DNA from: Nitrosospira briensis
GTDB lineage: Bacteria; Pseudomonadota; Gammaproteobacteria; Burkholderiales; Nitrosomonadaceae
NCBI RefSeq assembly: GCF_900115125.1
Contig: NZ_FOVJ01000001.1
Coordinates: forward strand, 1,087,852-1,151,851
Length of the DNA stretch: 64,000 bases
Direction: 5' to 3'
Part shown: positions 17,055 through 25,987 of the stretch, one piece after another
How positions within the stretch are numbered: position 1 is the first letter of the stretch
Layout of the letters: each line of letters opens with the position of its first letter
Made by a program: the position numbers and the translations under genes
Notes under the pieces: generated by a model
What the model was told of the DNA's origin: nothing
The model's input: the letters and a program-made list of their open reading frames with translations, nothing else
The model's database searches: none

Positions 17055-17428
17055 TACGAGATTTTCCCTTGCTTAACCGGCCTTGCTTGACCCAAGCTGG
17101 CTCAATCGCCACTCCCTTGCCATATAAACACTGTAAACACTGCGTCCGTGCGCAAGCGAACGCTCTATTGGCGGCACTCGCCTTTATCCAGCCTGGATTT
17201 CTGTCTCGACCTGCTCGTTCTAGGTGTTATTCACCCGCGCTGAAGGAACTGCAACCCCGTAGTATCGGTCAAATCAATTCTTGGTATGCTGGGATCCGGC
17301 TGGGCGAAATGATCGAAGGTCTCGTGGCAATCGCTAACGTCAGGATCCGGTCGCACGCATCTTTTTAATTGCTTTGCATGCAGTGTATACCGAGATTAAT
17401 CCATGTTTTTATTGAAGGAGAGCGGCAA
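17055..17428. other. Divergent spacer between hss and the His-rich gene
   Basis: No supported gene. It must hold promoters for both flanks. I see no clear zinc- or iron-regulator box by eye. Confidence 0.4.
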
Positions 17429-17782
17429 ATGGCTAATTGTATCCTGCCACAGCACGAAAATCATACTCATCCGCATAGCGCTGAATGCGGGCATATACGT
17501 ATTGTGCACGGCAACCATGTTGACTACTTGCACGATGGCCACTTGCATCACCCGCACGGCGACCATATGGACGAACACTCACTGGATATAACGGAGAGCA
17601 ATCCGGACGAATGCACGCCTGGGCACCAATGCGACAGCCATCAACAAGAGCATACTCACGGCCCGGAATGCGGGCACGAGATGGTGCCGCATGGCGAACA
17701 TATCGACTATCTGGTTGACGGCCATCTTCATCACCCGCATGGTGATCATTGTGACGATCACGGACCGGTAACGCTGGCATAA
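17429..17782 (+). CDS. Histidine-rich metal-binding protein with internal duplication (117 aa)
   Basis: A small cytoplasmic-looking protein, very rich in His, Asp and Cys. Two ~31-residue repeats share CGH, then HG-x-H-x-DYL-x-DGHLHHPHGDH, joined by a linker with CTPGHQCDSHQQEHTHG. This composition indicates binding or storage of Zn, Ni or Cu. No signal peptide is present. The ATG at 17429 is chosen because AAGGAGAG precedes it by eight bases; an in-frame start 20 codons earlier lacks this. Proteins of this type often accompany metal transporters, but none is adjacent here. Confidence 0.82.
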   Translation: MANCILPQHENHTHPHSAECGHIRIVHGNHVDYLHDGHLHHPHGDHMDEHSLDITESNPDECTPGHQCDSHQQEHTHGPECGHEMVPHGEHIDYLVDGHLHHPHGDHCDDHGPVTLA

Positions 17783-17941
17783 TCCGAGGATCCGGGAATA
17801 AAAACCTCGTTAGAGCACTCATTTGCCAACTCGCAAAATGGCGCTTTACAGGGCTGTGCTCCAGTCCAGATTCTGCTCGACTTAGCTTCCCGGTTTTGCA
17901 CTGTCACCCTGCCCTGTGAACAGCCGTGCATACCTCCCTGG

Positions 17942-19930
17942 TCAAACTGTATTGATCAATGCAGGGTGAGTTAACTCAATATCGCTAATGTGACGGCCTT
18001 GTTGCGGCGGTGAATAGGCACTATAGCTGGAAATAACTGAAGGCTCCAGGTGTCCCGTGATCTGTTCAAGGTCCGACAGCCGCAGCCCCTGGCGCACGAG
18101 ATAAGTGATATAGCTATGCCGGATTGCGTCGGCGGTTATTTCCTCGGGATCGGGCAAGCCCGAGTCAACCGCTGCGCACACCAGTGCCGCTGACAGATCT
18201 ATACACGTCCCCGCATCGCCGGGACTCCAGACGGGGTGGCCGTCTGATTCAATGAGCAGGGATTTGAGCGGCTTGCTCAGAGGAATGGTTCTAGACGAGG
18301 TCCCGTCGAGGTTGATCGTTGCCGCTTCGAGATCAATCTGATTCGGCCGTAACATCGCAGCCTCATTAATGCTCACGCCACTGAGCAATAAACCGATCAG
18401 TTGCTTTCCTTTCAGGTTTGAAGCATTGATTAAAGTCCTTAACTGATGACTGCTGAGCTCTCGATACGGAGGCGCAGAATTCGTCAGCACGTGAGCCGCT
18501 TTATTATCCAGTGAACGGGCTGTGGTCCCCAGCGCGGGATGAGGATCATCAATCAACTTGGTACCTGCATTGGCAGCTGAATAATTCTGCATGCCGAAAA
18601 TGGCAATAGCCGGATGTTGATCCTTCTTCTGGGTTAAATACTCGAAAACCCAGACGGCAAAGAGCCCTAAAAACAGGGACCCAACTATCGCTATCAAAGC
18701 TTCTTGCGTATAGGCCGGCCTCACCGGATCCGTTGATTCATAAGCCCTGCTAATGACGGTTACCTGAGGGTATTTGTCCTTGCGCCCCGTCTTGACCTGT
18801 ACCAGCCGCTCCTGCGCTTCACGATAAAGGGTTTCAAGCCCTTCCAGATCGGTTTTCAGCGCATCATGTTGCGCAAATTTCGATGAGAACGCCGATGCCT
18901 CCTTTTTATGCTCGCTCAGTTGCGCCCGAATATCCCTGACGGTCTGCTGTGCGGCTGTGTAAGCCATTTCTGCATCCGTCAATACCACGTTTTGACCATA
19001 TCGGCGCTTGTTGTTGACCGCTGTCTCAAGTTCCTTGATTTGCTCCGGAATTGATTTCAAATCGGGCTGCAGATTCAAATACTCGCGGGTAAATTTCTTG
19101 TCAAGTCCCGCCAGTTTCTCGCGCAAATCCTGCAACCTTGTTTCCAGATCAACCAGACTACCCTTCTCGTCATCAGGGACAACTGCTTTTCCCCGGGATA
19201 TCGCGGCTTTCACAGCATCCAGGTTTGATTTCGCCTTGACCTCAGCTTCGGAGGCTTTATTCAGCGCTTCATTCAGGCCTCTCATGCGGGCTGCGGCTTC
19301 ATTTTCTTCCCGCTCTGTAGAAGAGATATCGTTATTTCTCCTGAAGTCCTCCAGTGCCAGCCTGGCGGAGTTGACCTTGTCGGCCAGGCCATCCAGTTCG
19401 TCCTCGACAATGCGTTCGGTATTGCTCGTCAACTTTTTGACTTCTTCAGTCCGCGCATCAAGGTAAACGTCTATCCACGTGTTGATGAGCAGCGGTAAAA
19501 ACTTGGGATCGGTACCCTCCGCCATAATCTCGACGAGATTGGTTTCAGCGACAGGGGAGACATTCAGCAAATTCTGGATATCGGATGGTTTCAGTTGAAC
19601 CAGAAATTTGCCGGCAGCGGATGCTTTCAGCCTGGACACGGTTTCGGCAGCAAGCTCATGGCCTAAAAAAATCTGACGCTGAATGGCCACGTGCTGGATA
19701 TCGGCGTCGCTGCTTTCGCGGTCTATGGCCGTCATCGCCGAGGTCAGCAATGTTGCCCTGCTTTGATAGACGGCGGGCTGACTGTAGATGTAAGCCAGGC
19801 TGATAGCAGCGCTGGTTAAAAATACCAAAACGAAAATGCTGAATCTGCGCGAGCGGTACCATGGCTGCTCATCCACATCCGCAGAAAGCGGGACACTTCC
19901 GGACAAGCGTGAACTGATCCTGTTTTTCAT
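17942..19930 (-). CDS. Wzz/GumC-type polysaccharide co-polymerase with a tyrosine-recombinase-like C-terminal domain
   Basis: A 662-residue membrane protein. The N-terminal TM (FSIFVLVFLTSAAISLAYIY, ~30-50) is followed by a Wzz domain and a long periplasmic coiled coil (~160-380). The PVRPAYTQ motif precedes the second TM (~409-430), typical of chain-length regulators. In Wzc/BY-kinases a kinase would follow. Here, residues ~495-645 instead resemble the catalytic domain of tyrosine recombinases, with LLLSGVSINEAAML, AIRHSYITYLVRQG, LEQITGHL and a Tyr ten residues after the GH glycine. Arg I and the HxxR His appear lost, so strand exchange is doubtful. No polysaccharide genes are adjacent. Confidence 0.85.
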   Translation of the reverse strand: MKNRISSRLSGSVPLSADVDEQPWYRSRRFSIFVLVFLTSAAISLAYIYSQPAVYQSRATLLTSAMTAIDRESSDADIQHVAIQRQIFLGHELAAETVSRLKASAAGKFLVQLKPSDIQNLLNVSPVAETNLVEIMAEGTDPKFLPLLINTWIDVYLDARTEEVKKLTSNTERIVEDELDGLADKVNSARLALEDFRRNNDISSTEREENEAAARMRGLNEALNKASEAEVKAKSNLDAVKAAISRGKAVVPDDEKGSLVDLETRLQDLREKLAGLDKKFTREYLNLQPDLKSIPEQIKELETAVNNKRRYGQNVVLTDAEMAYTAAQQTVRDIRAQLSEHKKEASAFSSKFAQHDALKTDLEGLETLYREAQERLVQVKTGRKDKYPQVTVISRAYESTDPVRPAYTQEALIAIVGSLFLGLFAVWVFEYLTQKKDQHPAIAIFGMQNYSAANAGTKLIDDPHPALGTTARSLDNKAAHVLTNSAPPYRELSSHQLRTLINASNLKGKQLIGLLLSGVSINEAAMLRPNQIDLEAATINLDGTSSRTIPLSKPLKSLLIESDGHPVWSPGDAGTCIDLSAALVCAAVDSGLPDPEEITADAIRHSYITYLVRQGLRLSDLEQITGHLEPSVISSYSAYSPPQQGRHISDIELTHPALINTV

Positions 19931-20504
19931 AAACGGGCTAAACCCTCAACGGCCTCAAAATTCGATATAGGCGAACGCAACCCGCGATTACGATAGCTGG
20001 GCAAATATTAGCGGGATACATCCGGAGATGACAAGTACGCACAAATTTCAGGTATGCGAAATTCAGCTAGGATTGAAAGTAAAACCTGCCTTGTTGTTTT
20101 GTGAAGTGTTCTTCTCTATTTACCCGGCATCACTGGATAAAAACAATGATAACCGCTGGCGAACGTCATGGCCGGGAGAAGTGCTGCACGGGTGTCGAAA
20201 ACCCGAAAAACAACAAATACTGAAATCCCATGCTGCAAAGACAACTTTCGTACGGTTGCGCACAAACGGAAAGCGGTCTGCGCCATGACAATGTGCACAA
20301 CTCGAAAAAAGAAGCTTTTAATATTACTGTAAAAGTTTAGCCCTAAGCTGAAGACATTAGCGAGAGCCGTAGTAAATTTTCAAGGTAACTGAAAAATCAT
20401 GACCGCCAGTTTTAAAGATACCCCGTCAATCTTATCGGTATGCGCTTTGGCGAACGGGCTGTGGTTTATTCAGCTTTTTATTTATTCCCCTCAGGGACAG
20501 CAAA
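19931..20504. other. Long divergent spacer
   Basis: 574 bp between the Wzz-like gene and small paralogue B. One 86-codon open frame (20028-20288) has no ribosome-binding site and an unconvincing composition. Nothing else was seen. Confidence 0.4.
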
Positions 20505-20693
20505 ATGAAAAAACGTCATGATCAGGATGTGTTTGGCACTGCTTTTACCTTGTTCGACTACAGATCAGCAGCCTTTCGGCAAAAAAGGTTCAAACACTTC
20601 CAGTCGAGCGGCTACAACCATCTGGCAAACGTTGAAAAAATACGGGAAAGAAAAAAAGACGAGGCAGTGATACTTTTTAAAGAAAGCGCATGA
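20505..20693 (+). CDS. Small basic protein, paralogue B (62 aa)
   Basis: A 62-residue basic protein, MKKRHDQDVFGTAFTLF, then AAFRQKRFKHFQS and a charged tail. It clearly resembles the 68-residue product at 15215, with shared MKKR start, AFT-x-F, QK-x-FKH-x-QS and basic C-terminus. The ribosome-binding site (AGGGACAG) is weaker. The two genes stand alone about 5 kb apart, so they are probably dispersed duplicates of one family. The function is unknown. Confidence 0.6.
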   Translation: MKKRHDQDVFGTAFTLFDYRSAAFRQKRFKHFQSSGYNHLANVEKIRERKKDEAVILFKESA

Positions 20694-21316
20694 TGCCGGC
20701 TTAGCATAGGTATGCGTGTCACACGCGCTGTCTTGCCTCCCCCGCTCTCATGTCAGACGATCGATACCTGATATCCTGGCTGCTCAGTTCATGGCTGCAT
20801 TCGGATGATCATCAACCCATCGCCCCTCCCCGATATTGTCCTGTCCTTTGATCCTTTCCCATCCCGTTCTTCAACCTGTTGTCCGATAGTATTTGCCGGA
20901 TAGCCGTCATGCATAATGACAGCACACGTCTACCCTTTTCAGAGGGAATACTGCTGATTAGCCGTTACCAGTTAGCTGCTGCTCATAGTTGATAACCTGT
21001 CCGCCGGTATACCAGAAGAATCAATTCCGCAGGACGCCTATAACCTTTGTTATTGAGCGGATCCAACGAGGCGGGTAAAAAGCGAAAAACGGAATATGCA
21101 TCCTACGCGGCTCTGCTGTATGTTCCAACAGGAAGAATGGACTATGCAATCGCTACATTGAATGGATAATCCGGGGGTAGCTAAAATTTAAAGCCCGTTT
21201 TTTTACTTCCGATTCGAGAGTCAGGAGTTATTACACATCAAGGACATCTACGGCATAATGTTGCACTCATGTATCAAGTCTGCTCCTCGGGCTCAAGCAA
21301 TAGGAGAAAAACAAGC
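20694..21316. other. Long spacer with no recognisable gene
   Basis: 623 bp in which I found no supported coding frame, repeat or RNA. A small RNA cannot be excluded by eye. Confidence 0.4.
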
Positions 21317-21979
21317 ATGGCTCAACGAATTTTCCGCATAGCACTCAATTTAGCATTGCCACTGATGGCCCTGGCATTTTCGCCGAGCGTTCTTGCCCAA
21401 CAAGCCGAAGCCTCGAGCGGGATCTTGCAACTTCACCGCCCAGACAATCACGCGACCCAAAAAGAGTCTATCTCCGGCGGCGCATGTGTCGTCGAGACAG
21501 GCGCTTTTCCGGTGGGCTTCAATGCGTACGTCGTGCCGGATGGGGACCATCCTTCATATCCTCCCTTTTGCTCGCCAGTACCCGCCGGCGCCTTGAATCT
21601 TGTGATAGATATACTTGCGCGAGAGGTTCGGGACACTCCACTTGCCGTGCGACTGATGAAAGTGGAAGGCGGGGAAGAGCGCGAGGTTTTGTCCGTGCCG
21701 GCTACAGAATATACTTCCGGAAACATTCCCCTTGCAGTTAACCTGGAGCCGCTCGCCAAGTATAAGGTGCTGCTGATTGGCAACGATGCCTCGGGAAAAA
21801 CGGATAATCTCGTCAGCATTCCTCTGGAAGTAAGAAAGGCGGGTGACTATGTTCATACCGGCAATGGCGGAACCGGATGGGGTTTTCTGTTACTGGTGGC
21901 AGGTCTTGCGGGGCTCGTCGGCGGCTTTATCCATTTCTGGCGTCCCAAACCGGCGACGACGAACACAGGCGTTCCCTAA
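21317..21979 (+). CDS. Exported, C-terminally anchored hypothetical protein (220 aa)
   Basis: Starts with a signal peptide (ALNLALPLMALAFSPSVLAQ, cleavage after about residue 27). A beta-rich domain with two candidate disulfide Cys follows (GGACVVETG and PPFCSP). Near the end is a Gly-rich helix (WGFLLLVAGLAGLVGGFIHF) followed by WRPKP, a C-terminal membrane anchor with a cytoplasmic tail. I do not recognise a named family. TAGGAGAAAA before the ATG supports start 21317 over an in-frame start 16 codons earlier. It lies just upstream of the tetR unit but is separated from it by that gene's promoter. Confidence 0.75.
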   Translation: MAQRIFRIALNLALPLMALAFSPSVLAQQAEASSGILQLHRPDNHATQKESISGGACVVETGAFPVGFNAYVVPDGDHPSYPPFCSPVPAGALNLVIDILAREVRDTPLAVRLMKVEGGEEREVLSVPATEYTSGNIPLAVNLEPLAKYKVLLIGNDASGKTDNLVSIPLEVRKAGDYVHTGNGGTGWGFLLLVAGLAGLVGGFIHFWRPKPATTNTGVP

Positions 21980-22070
21980 CGCTAATCCACCCCAAAACTC
22001 CGGTTCCTTGAATCTCCGCGTCCTTGAACCCCGATATCAAACGAGGCGCCATGACTGGAATTAGCGTCTC

Positions 22071-22100
22071 TTGACATAGTAAGACAACCGGTCGTATCAT
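22071..22100 (+). promoter_or_regulatory. Sigma-70 promoter of tetR
   Basis: A perfect -35 TTGACA (22071-22076), an 18-bp spacer and -10 TATCAT (22095-22100). The predicted start falls at or next to the ATG at 22107, which suggests a leaderless mRNA. An operator-like palindrome sits within the spacer. Confidence 0.75.
22084..22095. promoter_or_regulatory. Operator-like palindrome in the tetR promoter
   Basis: ACAACCGGTCGT, between -35 and -10, differs by one base from the perfect palindrome downstream of tetR at 22724. Its position would block RNA polymerase, as in autorepression. Confidence 0.65.
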
Positions 22101-22106
22101 TTGTAC

Positions 22107-22703
22107 ATGACCAGATCAACAAAAAAAGAGACCAATAGAGAAAACCTGTTAAACCAGGGTGTAACCATGCTCATGGGGCAGGGTTATCATGGTACGGGAC
22201 TGCAGGAGGTCCTGGATGCGGTCAACATTCCCAAAGGCTCTTTTTATAACTACTTCGGAAGCAAGGAAAATTTTGGCGCAGAAGTCATTCAACACTATAT
22301 CGATCCATTCATTACGCGTTTAGCCGCTCATTTACAACAATCCGGGACGGATGCATTGGGCGCGATACGGCTTTACTTCGATGAACTCATAGCGGAGCTG
22401 GAGAAGGACCAGTTTAGAGGCGGCTGTCTGCTGGGAAATCTGATGGGAGAAATAGGAGATACCAGCGAGGTTTGCCAGAAATCTCTCCAATCGGCGGTGC
22501 AGCGCTACCGCGATTTATTGCAGGCCGGTTTGGCCAAGGCGCAACAGCAGGGTACGGTAAGGCTGGATAAATCAGCGGAAGACATGGCGGATTTATTGAT
22601 AAATACCTGGCAGGGAGCTTTATTGAGGATGAAAATAGAAAAGTCGTCCATGCCCGTCAAGCAGTGTTGTGAACAGTTGTTAGGCGAGTTTTTCAGAGCG
22701 TAA
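22107..22703 (+). CDS. TetR/AcrR family transcriptional repressor
   Basis: A 198-residue regulator. The N-terminal helix-turn-helix spans about residues 10-55: ENLLNQGVTMLMGQGYHGTG, LQEVLDAVNIPKGSFYNYFG, SKENFGAEVI. The C-terminal ligand domain holds GGCLLGNLMGEIGD, which resembles the NemR/AcuR-like branch that responds to reactive electrophiles through Cys; the ligand here is not known. A palindrome in its promoter and another before the next gene indicate that it represses both itself and the downstream secreted TPR protein. ATG 22107 is used because a TTG two codons earlier would fall on the promoter. Confidence 0.88.
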   Translation: MTRSTKKETNRENLLNQGVTMLMGQGYHGTGLQEVLDAVNIPKGSFYNYFGSKENFGAEVIQHYIDPFITRLAAHLQQSGTDALGAIRLYFDELIAELEKDQFRGGCLLGNLMGEIGDTSEVCQKSLQSAVQRYRDLLQAGLAKAQQQGTVRLDKSAEDMADLLINTWQGALLRMKIEKSSMPVKQCCEQLLGEFFRA

Positions 22704-22723
22704 TTTTTTTGCTCTTATCGAAT

Positions 22724-22735
22724 ACGACCGGTCGT
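22724..22735. promoter_or_regulatory. TetR operator before the secreted TPR gene
   Basis: A perfect 12-bp palindrome, ACGACCGGTCGT, lies 28 bp upstream of the next ATG and 21 bp after the tetR stop. It matches the site in the tetR promoter at 11 of 12 bases. Confidence 0.7.
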
Positions 22736-22762
22736 TTTAATTTACGTTTTTTTGGGAGATTT

Positions 22763-24556
22763 ATGCCATTCCATACATTGAAGCTTTTGATGTCAGCACT
22801 GGTGCTATCTGTTATAAGCGTACCAGGTTCATTTGCTCATGCTGACGCCCAGGCGGGCGCTCAGGCTGACACTCGGGTTGCCAAGGAAGCGCCAGCGAAA
22901 CAGCGCGACGGCTCTGCAGCAGGCTCTACAGTGTCTGGAGCAGGCCACAAACATTATGAGAAATCAGACGGGGCCGAGCAGCCGGGACCGGACGGCCAAC
23001 TTGCCCCCAGGCTGCAAGAACTCGGTTCTCACATATTTCCTGTCAGCACGCGGAACAAACAGGCACAGCTATTCATCAACCAGGGGCTTAATCTTGCGTA
23101 TGGTTTCAACCACGCCGAGGCGCGCCGCGCATTCCGCGAAGCCGCCCGGCTCGATCCCACGCTTGCGATGGCTTACTGGGGCCAGGCACTCGTACTCGGT
23201 CCCAACATAAACGCGATGATGGAACCGAACGAGGAGCCGCAGGCTCTCGAGATGGTGCAGCAGGCCAAGTCGCTTATGGGTAATGCGTCGCCGAGAGAGC
23301 AGGCGCTTATCAGCGCTCTCGACAAGCGTTATTCGGGCAAAACAGAGCATCGCACGGCAAACGACGAGGCCTATACGGACGCGATGCGGGAGGTACACCG
23401 CCGCTTTCCGGATGACCCTGACATTGCGATGCTTTATGTGGAGTCGATGATGGACCTCCGTCCCTGGGGCTACTGGATGCCCGATGGACGCCCACATGAG
23501 GGAACGGCTGAGATCGTGGCGCTCACCGAGGACGTGATGCGCCGCCACCCTGCCCATCCCGCCGCACTGCATATGTATATTCACCTCATCGAGCCAACGG
23601 CTACGCCCGAGCGCGCGGAGAAGGCAGCCGACACCCTGTTGACGCTGATGCCAGCCGCCGGGCATATGATACACATGCCATCGCACATTTATCAGCGGGT
23701 CGGGCGGTACGCGGACGCGATGAGGAGCAATCGTCTCGCAATCGCCGCTGATGAGGATTACATCGCCCAGTGCCGCGCCCAAGGCTTATACCCGATGGCG
23801 TACTATCCCCATAACATTCATTTTCTCTGGTTTGCGGCCACTGCCGATGGTCAAAGCAGGGTTGCGATCAAGTCTGCGCGGGAGATTGCCGCCAAGATAA
23901 ACGATGAGGTGCTGAAGGAGATGCCGTTTACCGCCGTGTTCCGTATGGTGCCGTATTGGGCGCTGGCAAGATTCGGGCACTGGAAGGAGATCCTCGAGGA
24001 ACCGGCGCCACCCTCCACCAACACATTTTTGAAGGGCAGCTGGCATCATGTGCGAGGTCTGGCGTACGTAGCGACCCGGCAGCTCGGCCAGGCCGAGAAG
24101 GAACTTGGCGCGTTGCATGAGATCATGAAAGATCCCTCACTCGATGGTCCGCTCTTTTCGAAAAATACGCCGCGCACCGTGTTACAGGTCGGGCCTGAGG
24201 TACTTGCGGGTGAAATCGCCGCTGCGCGGGGGCAATTTGATTCCGCAGTCGCGCATCTTGAACGCGCGGTTCGCCTCGAGGATGCTCTAATATACACGGA
24301 GCCGTCGGAATGGCACTACCCGCCGCGGCTGGCGCTGGGCGCGATTCTGCTGGAAGCGGGGCGTCCGGCTGAAGCGGAGACGGTGTATTGGGAAGATCTG
24401 CGGCGCAACCGTGATAGCGGCTGGGCGCTGTATGGGCTGATGCAAGCGTTGCGGGCTCAGAAGAAGTACGATGAGGCAGCGCTTATCGAGACACGTTTCA
24501 AAAAATCCTGGGCGCGGGCCGACGTGGAACTCGGTTCATCGCGTTTTGGACGATGA
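22763..24556 (+). CDS. Secreted TPR-repeat protein, probably TetR-regulated (597 aa)
   Basis: An exported protein with signal peptide MPFHTLKLLMSALVLSVI and cleavage near SFAHA. A low-complexity Ala/Gln region (~25-75) follows. The body is made of TPR-like helical hairpins, including FNHAEARRAFREAARLDPTL, AMAYWGQALVLGPN, HMPSHIYQRVGRYADAMRSN and YPPRLALGAILLEAGRPAEA. The family recurs in Proteobacteria as an uncharacterised TPR protein. A GGGAG site precedes the ATG at 22763. The palindrome between this gene and tetR, and the short gap, indicate co-regulation. Its role in detoxification or as a scaffold is unknown. Confidence 0.85.
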   Translation: MPFHTLKLLMSALVLSVISVPGSFAHADAQAGAQADTRVAKEAPAKQRDGSAAGSTVSGAGHKHYEKSDGAEQPGPDGQLAPRLQELGSHIFPVSTRNKQAQLFINQGLNLAYGFNHAEARRAFREAARLDPTLAMAYWGQALVLGPNINAMMEPNEEPQALEMVQQAKSLMGNASPREQALISALDKRYSGKTEHRTANDEAYTDAMREVHRRFPDDPDIAMLYVESMMDLRPWGYWMPDGRPHEGTAEIVALTEDVMRRHPAHPAALHMYIHLIEPTATPERAEKAADTLLTLMPAAGHMIHMPSHIYQRVGRYADAMRSNRLAIAADEDYIAQCRAQGLYPMAYYPHNIHFLWFAATADGQSRVAIKSAREIAAKINDEVLKEMPFTAVFRMVPYWALARFGHWKEILEEPAPPSTNTFLKGSWHHVRGLAYVATRQLGQAEKELGALHEIMKDPSLDGPLFSKNTPRTVLQVGPEVLAGEIAAARGQFDSAVAHLERAVRLEDALIYTEPSEWHYPPRLALGAILLEAGRPAEAETVYWEDLRRNRDSGWALYGLMQALRAQKKYDEAALIETRFKKSWARADVELGSSRFGR

Positions 24557-24588
24557 CGGGTACAAGATGTACGGGATCTCAGCATATT

Positions 24589-25731
24589 TTACTTATGCTT
24601 CCACTTTTGAAACCGGCCGTAATGATAGGCGGCTGTTTTATCTTGTTGACTGGCGCGGGCGCGAATGGCGTCTTCATATCCCGCAAAACCGGTGGATGAA
24701 TTGCGGTGCGTCGGGCTTTGCGTCGCGCGTTGCATCTCTTCCAGCAACGTGCGTGCTCCCAGCTCGGCGGTTTCGATCGCCCATTTGATTCCCATTCCGC
24801 TCAGAGGATCCGGCGCATAAGCCGCATCGCCAACTGCCAGCCAGCCATCTCCCGCGGCGCTGATGAATGCACCTGCGCCAGCCGTACGCCCGGATATCGG
24901 CTGCATGCCCTGAGTACTCGGCAGCCGGGGAGCGAGCAGCCGAGTACGTTGCAGTTCCTGGAAAAAAAAATCTTTCAATGGGACCTGCCTCCGTTTCAGC
25001 TCATCTCGGTCAATACAAAAACCCGCGAAATATTTGCCGCCCATAGCCGGCAGGGCGTACCACCAGCCTTTATCCGTCGCCTCGATATAGAGGGCATGCT
25101 GCGGGGCATGGGCCGGCGCGGCGCAAGGTTTATCGCTTCGCTCCTGCAACAATGTCATCAGCGCTATTTGTGATGATTCGACCAATGGCGAGCGCTCTAA
25201 AAAAGGCGCCGCCACACGTCCGGTAGCAATGACCAGAAAACTGGCGCTGCACACGCCACTGCTTCCCGCCTCATCCGCGGAGGTTTTCGCGAGGCGCATC
25301 AAAATGCGCCACCGGTCGCCCCGCCGCTCAATTCCTGTAACTTTGGCATCGGAAACGATCGATACGCCCGCCGCTCGGGCGAGATCGCACAATGCTCGAT
25401 CGAAGGGTTGGCGTTCCACGGCCACGCCGGGACCCCACGGGTTGAACATGGCGTTGAATGTAACGGGCTCGGGCGTATCCCACACGGATATTGTTTCGTG
25501 GACTTCCACTCCGGGTACGGCCTCCCGAAAAAAGCTGGAACAATGCCGTTCGATAATGCTGCGTGCATGACCGGACACAAGTTCAATGCCGCCGGGAGCG
25601 TAGCCGCTCCAATGGGCAAGGCTTACTCGCGCACCACCGCGAGCAAGCATGAGCGCGCACATCGCACCGGCCGGTCCCCCGCCCACGACCATGACATCCC
25701 TGTCGGGCTCCTCGGAAATAGGGATGGTCAT
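24589..25731 (-). CDS. FAD-dependent oxidoreductase (LodB / halogenase-like)
   Basis: A 380-residue flavoprotein of the group-A monooxygenase fold. The N-terminal dinucleotide site is VMVVGGGPAGAMCALMLARG, and the second FAD motif is WLAVGDAAYAPDPLSGMGIK. GWWYALP in the middle is shared with LodB-type proteins, which build the cysteine tryptophylquinone cofactor of LodA oxidases, and with related halogenases. No LodA-like partner is in the window, so the substrate stays open. ATG 25731 is preferred; an upstream TTG at 25758 is possible. It converges on the secreted TPR gene, with a 32-bp gap. Confidence 0.82.
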   Translation of the reverse strand: MTIPISEEPDRDVMVVGGGPAGAMCALMLARGGARVSLAHWSGYAPGGIELVSGHARSIIERHCSSFFREAVPGVEVHETISVWDTPEPVTFNAMFNPWGPGVAVERQPFDRALCDLARAAGVSIVSDAKVTGIERRGDRWRILMRLAKTSADEAGSSGVCSASFLVIATGRVAAPFLERSPLVESSQIALMTLLQERSDKPCAAPAHAPQHALYIEATDKGWWYALPAMGGKYFAGFCIDRDELKRRQVPLKDFFFQELQRTRLLAPRLPSTQGMQPISGRTAGAGAFISAAGDGWLAVGDAAYAPDPLSGMGIKWAIETAELGARTLLEEMQRATQSPTHRNSSTGFAGYEDAIRARASQQDKTAAYHYGRFQKWKHK

Positions 25732-25987
25732 CCCGGCCGCCACCCGCAAGCTTGCCAAGGCCGGGTTCGCTCAGCTTTCGCTATGTTGAAAACCGCGTTC
25801 AAATATGGATGCCAGTTCATGGGGAAACAGTTTATGCTGCAAAGCAATGAATCTCGCCATTGACGCATTAATCGCGTTGGTAAATGCTTCTATTCTGTAC
25901 TAATGTGATTTAGCATGAAAGAACACGTAAAAGCGCCTGCATGAACTGCTGCAGATGCAAGGGAAATACTTAGAAAAAGCAACTCGC

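Noticed and set aside
20028-20288. 86-codon plus-strand frame in the Wzz spacer
   Set aside because: No ribosome-binding site, odd composition and no recognisable motif.
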